Assembly: GCF_024505185.1 (NCBI RefSeq) | Contig: NZ_JANIBJ010000001.1 | Span: 186,001-250,000, forward strand | DNA length: 64,000 nucleotides | Direction of reading: 5' to 3' | From: Methylomonas subterranea | Lineage (GTDB): Bacteria > Pseudomonadota > Gammaproteobacteria > Methylococcales > Methylomonadaceae | In this document: positions 56,800 through 62,919 of the stretch, in pieces | Layout of the letters: each line of letters begins with the position of its first letter | How positions within the stretch are numbered: the first letter of the stretch is position 1 | Notes under the pieces: generated by a model | Seen by the model: the letters and a program-made list of their open reading frames with translations, nothing else | The model's database searches: none | What the model was told of the DNA's origin: nothing | Translations under genes and position numbers: made by a program

Positions 56800-57309
56800 T
56801 TATTTTTCATCATTTCCCCAACGTGGTTCATAAATACCTTGTTCTACATAACGGCGAAAGCTTGAATAAGGCCAATCGATTACATTTTTAACATGACCGT
56901 GTTTTACCGGATTCCAATGAATATAATCAACGTGCTTGTTGTAATCGTTTTGGTCTTCGATCAAATGCGCCCATAATCGGCGCTGCCAGATTCCACGCTC
57001 GCGGCGTTTTTGACGGCTTTTCGAAATTCTTTCTCCATGGTCAATTGACCTGGAAAATCGTCCTTTCAACATATTCCATCTTACGGAGAAATTTCCGTCG
57101 TCGGGTGGCAATGTCCAAATACAATGCAAATGATCCGGTAATATAACGATGGCATCAATATGAAAAGGTTTGCGTTGTTTTACATATCGAAAGGCATTTC
57201 GTAATTCATCAATCTTGTCAATCAACAGATGATTGTTTTTGCGCTCGGCAAGATTGACGGTGAAAAACCACATGGCTTTCGGTATATAAAATCGACGATA
57301 TTCTGTCAT
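56800..57309 (-). CDS. REP-associated tyrosine transposase (RAYT), copy 1
   Basis: This Y1/HUH-like transposase has 169 residues and the HUH motif in 'VILPDHLHCIWTLP' (His pair around a hydrophobic residue) and the catalytic Tyr region 'DQNDYNKHVDYIHWNPVKHG'. Its start is 'MTEYRRFYIPKAMWFFTVNL'. RAYTs recognise REP hairpins and are normally single-copy domesticated enzymes. This copy differs from the second by one residue seen (His for Gln in 'NKHVDY'). Confidence 0.9.
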   Translation of the reverse strand: MTEYRRFYIPKAMWFFTVNLAERKNNHLLIDKIDELRNAFRYVKQRKPFHIDAIVILPDHLHCIWTLPPDDGNFSVRWNMLKGRFSRSIDHGERISKSRQKRRERGIWQRRLWAHLIEDQNDYNKHVDYIHWNPVKHGHVKNVIDWPYSSFRRYVEQGIYEPRWGNDEK

Positions 57310-57320
57310 GGTGTTATTGG

Positions 57321-57380
57321 GACTCGACAGATGCGCCTCCTAACGTCGGCACATCCTATTTAGCGCACCTTATCGCGTTA
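57321..57380. repeat. REP element, right flank of first RAYT
   Basis: The sequence GATGCGCCTCCTAACGTCGG, then CACATCC and TTTAGCGCACCTTATCGCGTTA, is the inverted counterpart of the left REP, so the RAYT gene is bracketed by inverted REPs. Confidence 0.85.
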
Positions 57381-57419
57381 GCTTCTGCTAAAGATGCCAT
57401 ATCTGAAGTAAATTTAATA

Positions 57420-58028
57420 TTATTTGTCATTTAGCTCCCCTTTAACCAGATTAATAAGATTGTTTAACTCTTGAGCGTATTCAGATTGCTTTACATTTTT
57501 ACAATCATCTCTATATGGCGCTAACCAAATTTTATATGGAGAAGCTATTTGAAAATTTATAACCTCAAAAACGACTTCACCTGTTTTAAAATCTACAGTC
57601 CTTATATGAAGAGAATTTATGGTTTCTGTAAAATCAATGTTTCTTTTGAGCGAAAACTCAGTGTACAAATATTTTCCATAACTTTCTCTGTATTGAGTAT
57701 CATCATAATCATTTCTTATATATTCAGTTTTACAGCAACTTTGTTTGCTCCAATCTAGCCCCACTACCTCAGGATGCTCCTTTACCCACTGTTTCGGCGT
57801 TTTAAAAACCCAAAATCCGCCTTCGGTTTCGCAAAGATGATTATGAATCAATATCACTGGAATCCAGTCCCAAAACACCAGGTTATACATAATTAATGCC
57901 GCTATTAACCCACCTGCCCAACCGTGTTTATATTTCCGTTTTGCGAAAAAATAGCTTTTCCTAATAATCCAAAACGATAGTGGGAAATAGATAAAAATGA
58001 AAAATATAAAATAAAGTAAAGCGATCAT
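57420..58028 (-). CDS. Membrane protein of unknown function
   Basis: The protein has about 202 residues from the ATG at 58028; a TTG at 58043 is also in frame. It has two N-terminal membrane segments (about 2-20 and 38-58) and an extracytoplasmic or cytosolic tail with 'LCETEGGFWVFKTPKQWVKEHPE' and a Cys-Cys pair. GC content looks lower than that of the surrounding genes (long A/T stretches), in line with acquired DNA. The family is unrecognised. Confidence 0.5.
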   Translation of the reverse strand: MIALLYFIFFIFIYFPLSFWIIRKSYFFAKRKYKHGWAGGLIAALIMYNLVFWDWIPVILIHNHLCETEGGFWVFKTPKQWVKEHPEVVGLDWSKQSCCKTEYIRNDYDDTQYRESYGKYLYTEFSLKRNIDFTETINSLHIRTVDFKTGEVVFEVINFQIASPYKIWLAPYRDDCKNVKQSEYAQELNNLINLVKGELNDK

Positions 58029-58131
58029 AAACGGAGCACCCAATTGGACATAAAGGCATTGCGCCGTATTTCTATTTCTTGCACATTATGCAAACTCATA
58101 TAAATCTCCATCAACTCCTGAACAAATTTAG

Positions 58132-58152
58132 AATAACTGGAGTCAGAGTAAA
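58132..58152. repeat. Outer arm of a 21-base inverted repeat
   Basis: AATAACTGGAGTCAGAGTAA plus one base matches, in inverted orientation with one mismatch, the sequence at 60254-60274. The pair brackets 2.1 kb containing the second RAYT. Confidence 0.6.
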
Positions 58153-58282
58153 ATTAAACTTGAAACTCGTCATTAATGGTATAGCGGTGAACCCATTTCG
58201 ACTGAATCCCAATCTTGCCGGCCATCGGTTCTTTATCTTCGCATCGCATGGAAGTGTAGAGGACACACCGCGTTGGAGGTTG

Positions 58283-58437
58283 CTTTGCGGCATACGGTCA
58301 TCCCTGTCGATGGTCGGTTATATGCGGGATTGAATCGAGAAACCACTCGAATAGGTTCTAGTTCTATAGATCAGTTGACACGGCGTGAGATTCTGCCTTG
58401 CAGTTTTTGCTGCGTCCACAATTTTTTTAAATTTATA
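58283..58437. repeat. About 150-base dispersed repeat, copy A
   Basis: Aligns with 59844-59995 and 60339-60480 from 'GGTCATCCCTG' through 'GGTTCTAGTTCTATAG' to 'CACAATTTTTTTAA'. Diverged copies suggest an old intergenic repeat family, non-coding as far as can be seen. Confidence 0.55.
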
Positions 58438-58454
58438 CTGCTTTTTGCCATGTT

Positions 58455-58612
58455 ATGTCGCCACTTTCGGTATTGTCCAAAAATGTCGTCTCCGTCGCCG
58501 CTGGTTTGCGGGGTTATCGCCAACGTCAACAGGGTGTCGGCAGTGACAGTTTGGCCGTCGGCGAATACGAAGCTTTCCACCCGGTTGGCCGGATCGTTGT
58601 ACCAACGCGATA
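58455..58612 (-). pseudogene. RTX gene relic
   Basis: The minus strand reads RWYNDPANRVESFVFADGQT, then 'TADTLL' and a little later 'SGDGDDIFGQ'. The first part is the typical haemolysin-type linker ('W(Y/F)NDPANRVE.F.FADG.T.TA..L') of RTX proteins. There is no start, and the frame is cut at the REP beginning at 58603. It is not part of the giant RTX gene and looks like a fragment of another copy. Confidence 0.75.
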
Positions 58613-58700
58613 AGGTGCGCTAAATTGTGGTAGCTGATAGGATGTGCCGACGTTAACTCGATAACATGCGCCGACACTAGACGGCGCATCGACCGAGTAA
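58603..58700. repeat. REP element next to RTX relic
   Basis: The same core as the other REPs (ACGCGATAAGGTGCGCT, GGATGTGCCGACGTTA), plus a diverged second half with CATGCGCCGACACTAGACGG. It starts directly where the RTX relic ends. Confidence 0.8.
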
Positions 58701-58984
58701 CGCCATTTAATCAATTTCCGCTCTACCATTATTTCGCCCTCGCAATATTCAAAACATTTATCGTTATTAAATTCAAACAAACTCATCGCCCGCAACGCCT
58801 TTCTCCGTGCATATTCGACTTTCATCAATCGATTTTTGCGTGATTTCACGCGGGCACCAAGGCATTTGATGCATTTTGCCAATATCCGGCAAGCGCTGGA
58901 TGACCGGTTAAGCCGCCATTCGGCGGTATTCGCCTTGGGTTTTTTTGCTATGGTCAGCAATTGCCATGCCTTTTCGTTTTAGCC

Positions 58985-59030
58985 TGCCGCCACCATTCAA
59001 CAAATCGTCGCCGGCACCGACCAACAAGAT
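58985..59030 (-). pseudogene. Second RTX repeat relic
   Basis: Minus-strand reading gives ILLVGAGDDLLNGGG, one complete RTX nonapeptide-type unit, immediately outside the left REP of the second RAYT. Probably part of the same disrupted RTX gene as the relic at 58455-58612. Confidence 0.6.
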
Positions 59031-59032
59031 GA

Positions 59033-59104
59033 AACGCGATAAGGTGCGCTAAATTGTGGTAGCTGATAGGATGTGCCGACGTTAGGAGGCGCATCGGTCG
59101 AGTC
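59033..59104. repeat. REP element, left flank of second RAYT
   Basis: Starts AACGCGATAAGGTGCGCTAA and is base-for-base the same as 56709-56780 as far as I compared. Confidence 0.85.
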
Positions 59105-59123
59105 ATTCAATACTATCAATCTA

Positions 59124-59633
59124 TTATTTTTCATCATTTCCCCAACGTGGTTCATAAATACCTTGTTCTACATAACGGCGAAAGCTTGAATAAGGCCAAT
59201 CGATTACATTTTTAACATGACCGTGTTTTACCGGATTCCAATGAATATAATCAACTTGCTTGTTGTAATCGTTTTGGTCCTCGATCAAATGCGCCCATAA
59301 TCGGCGCTGCCAGATTCCACGCTCGCGGCGTTTTTGACGGCTTTTCGAAATTCTTTCTCCATGGTCAATTGACCTGGAAAATCGTCCTTTCAACATATTC
59401 CATCTTACGGAGAAATTTCCGTCGTCGGGTGGCAATGTCCAAATACAATGCAAATGATCCGGTAATATAACGATGGCATCAATATGAAAAGGTTTGCGTT
59501 GTTTTACATATCGAAAGGCATTTCGTAATTCATCAATCTTGTCAATCAACAGATGATTGTTTTTGCGCTCGGCAAGATTGACGGTGAAAAACCACATGGC
59601 TTTCGGTATATAAAATCGACGATATTCTGTCAT
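59124..59633 (-). CDS. REP-associated tyrosine transposase (RAYT), copy 2
   Basis: This 169-residue protein matches copy 1 apart from the Gln in 'NKQVDY' near the catalytic Tyr. The HUH motif ('ILPDHLHCIWTL') and Tyr region are intact, so it may be active. It lies in a 672-base unit bounded by REPs, inserted amid RTX relics. Confidence 0.9.
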   Translation of the reverse strand: MTEYRRFYIPKAMWFFTVNLAERKNNHLLIDKIDELRNAFRYVKQRKPFHIDAIVILPDHLHCIWTLPPDDGNFSVRWNMLKGRFSRSIDHGERISKSRQKRRERGIWQRRLWAHLIEDQNDYNKQVDYIHWNPVKHGHVKNVIDWPYSSFRRYVEQGIYEPRWGNDEK

Positions 59634-59644
59634 GGTGTTATTGG

Positions 59645-59704
59645 GACTCGACAGATGCGCCTCCTAACGTCGGCACATCCTATTTAGCGCACCTTATCGC
59701 GTTA
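59645..59704. repeat. REP element, right flank of second RAYT
   Basis: Identical to the right REP of copy 1 (GATGCGCCTCCTAACGTCGG, then GCGCACCTTATCGCGTTA). Confidence 0.85.
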
Positions 59705-59730
59705 TATTCGGTCATGGATTTTGGTTACGC

Positions 59731-59784
59731 GATTGATGCGCCTCCTTGCGTCGGCACATCCTATTTGGCGCATCGTATCGTGGC
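59731..59784. repeat. Diverged REP element
   Basis: GATGCGCCTCCTTGCGTCGG, then CACATCCTATTTGGCGCATCG, differs at several positions from the right-hand REPs and lies 27 bases beyond the second unit. It is an older REP. Confidence 0.7.
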
Positions 59785-59843
59785 TATTTTTTCCGCTTTG
59801 CGTTCAACGTCCGTATTAAGTTTTGTTTGCCAGCCGGAGATTG

Positions 59844-59995
59844 TTTGCGGGATTCGATCATCCCTGCTATTGCCGGTTACGCGTGGATTTGAGTCGAGAA
59901 GTCAGGTAATTTGTCTCTAACTCCAGTTATACGGTGACATGGGTCGTGATTTTGCCGTTGAACTTTCCCGGTGTCTACAATTTTGTGAAGTGCTT
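59844..59995. repeat. About 150-base dispersed repeat, copy B
   Basis: Matches copies A and C in order: 'GATCATCCCTG', 'GGTTACGCGTGG', 'GTGATTTTGCCGTTGAA', 'GTCTACAATTTTGTGA'. It is the most diverged in the middle. Confidence 0.5.
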
Positions 59996-60009
59996 CCAGT
60001 TTTTCCGCT

Positions 60010-60185
60010 ATTTTATTCTTTCGAGGCGGGGATAACTTTGCCGATAACGAGGTGATTAATTATTGAGCGCTTTTGCGTATTCGGTTGCTTTACCCTTCGG
60101 TAATACCGCTTCTATCATCCGCACCGCATAATCCAGCGCAAGTGGCTCTGGAATGAAATGTGACAAAGTAGAACTACTGACTTAT
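60010..60185 (-). pseudogene. Coding relic of unknown family
   Basis: The minus strand has a protein-like frame including 'STLSHFIPEPLALDYAVRMI', then 'EAVLPKGKATEYAKAL', with no start codon because a stop lies at its upstream side near 60190. The well-formed amphipathic sequence suggests the tail of a lost gene. I do not recognise the family. Confidence 0.35.
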
Positions 60186-60219
60186 AAAATTATTTACTGT
60201 CGACCCGATTTTCAGCCCG

Positions 60220-60275
60220 TAAATAACTGGGGGCGGAGTAACCTTAAATTTACTTTACTCTGACCCCAGTTATTA
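60220..60275. repeat. Long inverted repeat (hairpin)
   Basis: AATAACTGGGGGCGGAGTAA (60221-60240) is nearly complementary to TTTACTCTGACCCCAGTTATT (60254-60274), with a 13-base loop. The right arm is also the inverted partner of 58132-58152. Other copies of 'CTCCAGTTAT' lie at 59921 and near 60292. Confidence 0.6.
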
Positions 60276-60338
60276 TTTTCAGTTATTTCACTCCAGTTAT
60301 TTCATGTCCTTAAACTGTTTTATTTGTAAGCCGAATGC

Positions 60339-60480
60339 TTGTGGCATCCGCTCATCCCTGTTGATCGTCGGTTACGCGCGGTTTTAGGCAAGGAGCCCAA
60401 ATAGGCTCTAGTACTATAAATGAGGTGAAATCGGGCGTGATTCTGTATTGCAATTTTTCCACTGTCCAAATTTTTGTGAC
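60339..60480. repeat. About 150-base dispersed repeat, copy C
   Basis: Same order of blocks as copy A ('GCTCATCCCTG', 'GGTTACGCGCGG', 'GGCTCTAGTACTATA', 'GCGTGATTCTGTATTGCA'), about 2056 bases further on. It ends 67 bases before the stop of the MerR-type regulator gene. Confidence 0.55.
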
Positions 60481-60547
60481 CTTCATGTGGGGTAAGTCCC
60501 CCTTTATCCTCCTTTTTCATAGGGGGAAGCAATTCGGCACGAGGTTC

Positions 60548-61450
60548 TCATCTCAAAAATTGCCTTTGCCGGGCCTTGGTATGGAATTGGTCGATATCGC
60601 TAATCAATTCGCAGCCGGGTGGCGGCGACTTATGCAGACCGAGCCAATGTTGGGCGCCGGCACCGGCCAGCCAGATCGCGGTGGCGCTGGTTTCGGCAAA
60701 ATGAAGCAATTGATCGACTTGTACAAGGGTCTGCAGTTCCGGCGGGTTTTTTACCATGCCCATCACGATCACCGTGGGTTTTAAATGCCGGCTGGCATCT
60801 ATGATGTCCTTGCTCGGTAGGTCCGGCCCAACGTAGTAGCAGGTATATTGCTGCGCCGCCGCCACCAGACAGCCTAATAAAATGCCGAATTCATGCGGTT
60901 CGCCGCTGGGTGTGGCAAACAGCATGCTCGGGTTTTGTCTGGACGGTTGATGCAGATTGTTCACCATGGTCAGCACGATACGTTTTACGCAATTGGAAAA
61001 CATGTGTTCCTGGGCGATGTTGATCTTTTCTTCGTGCCATAACTGTCCGATTAGATGCAGCGCCGGCAGCAAGATATCCCTGGCGTATTCCAGGGGTTCG
61101 TAAGCCAGTTGGGCGCGCTTAAGCAGTTGTTCGCAGCGCTCGATGCGGTAATGTCGCAGCGCTTCGATGAGCTGATTGAACAAATTCGTCTGCTGTTGGT
61201 CGTTTTGTTCGGGCGATTGATTCTGAAAATGGCGCAATTGCTCACAGGTCAGATTGGCGATTTTGCTGATGGCGTGACCGCTTCGGGTCAGGTCGACCAG
61301 CAGCTTCAGCTTTTCCAGATCGGCTTGGGAGTAGGATCTGCGGCCATTTTCGTTGCGATTGGGTTCGATGCAGGCGTAGCGGCGTTCCCAGGCGCGCAAG
61401 GTTTCAGCAGTCAGGCCGGTTATTGAGGTGATTGCTTTGATTGAATACAT
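60548..61450 (-). CDS. MerR-type regulator with B12-binding domain (CarH/LitR-like)
   Basis: The 300-residue protein has a MerR winged helix (1-70, 'MYSIKAITSITGLTAETLRAW' with 'WERRY', as in CarH/LitR/MlrA). A helical cap follows, with W138-x9-E148-H149 ('WHEEKINIAQEH'), the signature that holds adenosylcobalamin in light-sensing CarH. The B12-binding Rossmann domain comes from about 175, with 'GEPHEFG' (E-x-H186-x-x-G), the lower-ligand His motif. Such proteins bind DNA in the dark and release it in light. It is divergent to a sigma-factor gene, 92 bases apart from ATG to ATG. The carotenoid genes usual in CarH loci are not in this window. Confidence 0.82.
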   Translation of the reverse strand: MYSIKAITSITGLTAETLRAWERRYACIEPNRNENGRRSYSQADLEKLKLLVDLTRSGHAISKIANLTCEQLRHFQNQSPEQNDQQQTNLFNQLIEALRHYRIERCEQLLKRAQLAYEPLEYARDILLPALHLIGQLWHEEKINIAQEHMFSNCVKRIVLTMVNNLHQPSRQNPSMLFATPSGEPHEFGILLGCLVAAAQQYTCYYVGPDLPSKDIIDASRHLKPTVIVMGMVKNPPELQTLVQVDQLLHFAETSATAIWLAGAGAQHWLGLHKSPPPGCELISDIDQFHTKARQRQFLR

Positions 61451-61460
61451 TTGTTTATGT

Positions 61461-61470
61461 TTTGTACAAA
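61461..61470. promoter_or_regulatory. TGTACA palindrome between regulator and sigma gene
   Basis: TTTGTACAAA is a perfect palindrome in the divergent intergenic region, upstream of the -35 box of the sigma gene and just inside the regulator's leader. A second, looser one, TACAGCATTGTA, lies at 61491-61502 within the promoter spacer. Both fit TGTACA-like half-sites of LitR/CarH operators. Confidence 0.5.
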
Positions 61471-61477
61471 AATAAGT

Positions 61478-61506
61478 TTGACAAAAATTCTACAGCATTG
61501 TATCTT
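61478..61506 (+). promoter_or_regulatory. Sigma-70 type promoter of the sigma-factor gene
   Basis: TTGACA (61478-61483), spacer of 17, TATCTT (61501-61506), about 37 bases before the ATG at 61543. The -35 is consensus. The palindrome in the spacer would let a repressor block polymerase. Confidence 0.6.
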
Positions 61507-61542
61507 CGATTCCAACCTAATATTGAGTCCGGTAAAAAAACC

Positions 61543-62808
61543 ATGTCAGCATCTGCAGAAGTTGTAACCCATACCGCCCACTGCGCCAGCGAGTCCGAAC
61601 AAGTCATTCTGGCTTGCCGTGTGGAGAAGGCCCGGCGGCAATTATTGGAATTGTTATTGGAAAACAAGCAGGTAGCCGAGCTTATCGTTGGCCAGCTGCT
61701 TTCCGATCTGAAAAAAGGCACCGATTGTTCGGATATCGTGCTGGTCAAAAACACCGAAGACTACAAGGCCTCCCTGCAGCGCTTCATGGGCGAATTCGGC
61801 GACCAGGAGCCAATCCGCGAGCGCTTGCTGGACGAAGACAGGTTAACCGGCACATACAATGTTGTACAGGATTATCGTTTTGTACAGGTTTTAGGTGATA
61901 TCCCGCGTGAACGCTTGCGGATTTCGCCGCTGGCCTTGCGGATTTTGCGCGGCTTGGACTTCCTGTCCATTTATTTGATCGAAGTGAGCGAAGTGGTGGA
62001 AAACAAACTGGGGCTGCGAGGGGAATTGGAACCGAGCTATAAAGCCCGCCTGCAGGCTTCGAGATATCAGCTCAAATCCCTGCGTCAGGAGATGATTGCC
62101 AGCAATACCGGCTTGGTGGCTTTTGTGGCGCACAAATATAAAACCGTGTCGTTAAGCTTCGAAGATTTGATGCAGGAAGGCATGGTGGGTTTGATCAAGG
62201 CCGTGGACCGTTTCGATTCCGCGCGCGGCAACTGCTTTTCAACCTATGCCGTCTATTGGATCAGGCAAGCCATTTCGAGACTGATCGTCAAGCAGGATAA
62301 GGTGGTGCCACTGCCCGTTGCGCTGGCGGAAAAATCCTCGCCGATATTCGAGGTGATGCGCAACACCTATCTACTGCATGAGCGTTGGCCGACATTTGCC
62401 GAGCTGAAAGCCAGTTGCGATTTGTCCGAACAGGAGATCAAGACCATCAGCAGCTATTACCAATCCACCTATATGCAGGACGGCGGCGGTAGTGAAGAAG
62501 ACGATGCGATGTCGCTGATGGAAAAAATGCAGCAACAACAATTCAACCTGCCTTTGCAGGATTTGATAGATACCGATCTGGTCAGTTACATGGATAGGGC
62601 CGTGGCCACCTTGCCGGAAAAACAGGCCGTGATTTTGTCCATGCGCTTCGGTTTGAAAAATCATACCGAAATGACTTTGCAAGCTGTTGCGGATCAGTTA
62701 CAAGTGACACGGGAACGGGTCAGGCAAATTCAAAATGAAGCGTTGCAAAAATTAAAACAACAATTCGGATTTGACCTTATGCTGTTTTTGGAACCAAAAG
62801 ACACTTAA
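61543..62808 (+). CDS. Sigma-70 family RNA polymerase sigma factor
   Basis: The protein has about 421 residues from the ATG at 61543; a TTG at 61441 in frame lies upstream of the promoter and is unlikely. Region 2 is at about 200-265 ('LVAFVAHKYKTVSLSFEDLM', 'GLIKAVDRFDSARG', 'STYAVYWIRQAI'). A region 3-like part follows, then region 4 near the end ('LPEKQAVILSMRFGLKN', 'VTRERVRQIQNEALQKLKQ'). A long N-terminal part of about 190 residues has no clear match. It resembles group 2/3 factors more than ECF. Divergent MerR/B12 gene and shared operators suggest light or B12 control. Confidence 0.85.
   Translation: MSASAEVVTHTAHCASESEQVILACRVEKARRQLLELLLENKQVAELIVGQLLSDLKKGTDCSDIVLVKNTEDYKASLQRFMGEFGDQEPIRERLLDEDRLTGTYNVVQDYRFVQVLGDIPRERLRISPLALRILRGLDFLSIYLIEVSEVVENKLGLRGELEPSYKARLQASRYQLKSLRQEMIASNTGLVAFVAHKYKTVSLSFEDLMQEGMVGLIKAVDRFDSARGNCFSTYAVYWIRQAISRLIVKQDKVVPLPVALAEKSSPIFEVMRNTYLLHERWPTFAELKASCDLSEQEIKTISSYYQSTYMQDGGGSEEDDAMSLMEKMQQQQFNLPLQDLIDTDLVSYMDRAVATLPEKQAVILSMRFGLKNHTEMTLQAVADQLQVTRERVRQIQNEALQKLKQQFGFDLMLFLEPKDT
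61863..61886. promoter_or_regulatory. TGTACA-N12-TGTACA site inside the sigma gene
   Basis: Two TGTACA hexamers are separated by exactly 12 bases, within codons for about residues 107-115. From memory this matches the T(G/A)TACA-N12-TGTA(C/T)A operator described for LitR-class regulators. It lies 320 bases into the gene. Confidence 0.4.
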
Positions 62809-62919
62809 ATACTCTGTATTGGTGTTTTGTATCCATAATTGCGGTGGATGCGCTGAGTGTCTGTAAACAATAACAATGAAAGCCGAGTTCGGGCTAAACA
62901 CGTAACAAGAGGAGTGACT

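Larger units (their letters stand above)
59033..59704. mobile_element. REP-RAYT-REP unit, copy 2 (672 bases)
   Basis: The block matches 56709-57380 at a constant offset of 2324 bases. I saw only two base differences, both inside the RAYT gene (one changes His to Gln). The copies end exactly at the REP borders (AACGCG and CGCGTTA), so the whole bracketed unit moved or was copied recently. Confidence 0.8.

Noticed and set aside
58526-58960. Minus-strand frame of 144 residues in the repeat zone
   Set aside because: Its C-terminal third is REP sequence and its middle shows no known family; likely chance, although the stretch 58700-58960 could hold part of a lost gene.
56651-60275. CRISPR array from the repeated REP sequences
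   Set aside because: Spacing is irregular, orientation alternates and no cas genes are present; the units are REPs bracketing RAYT genes.
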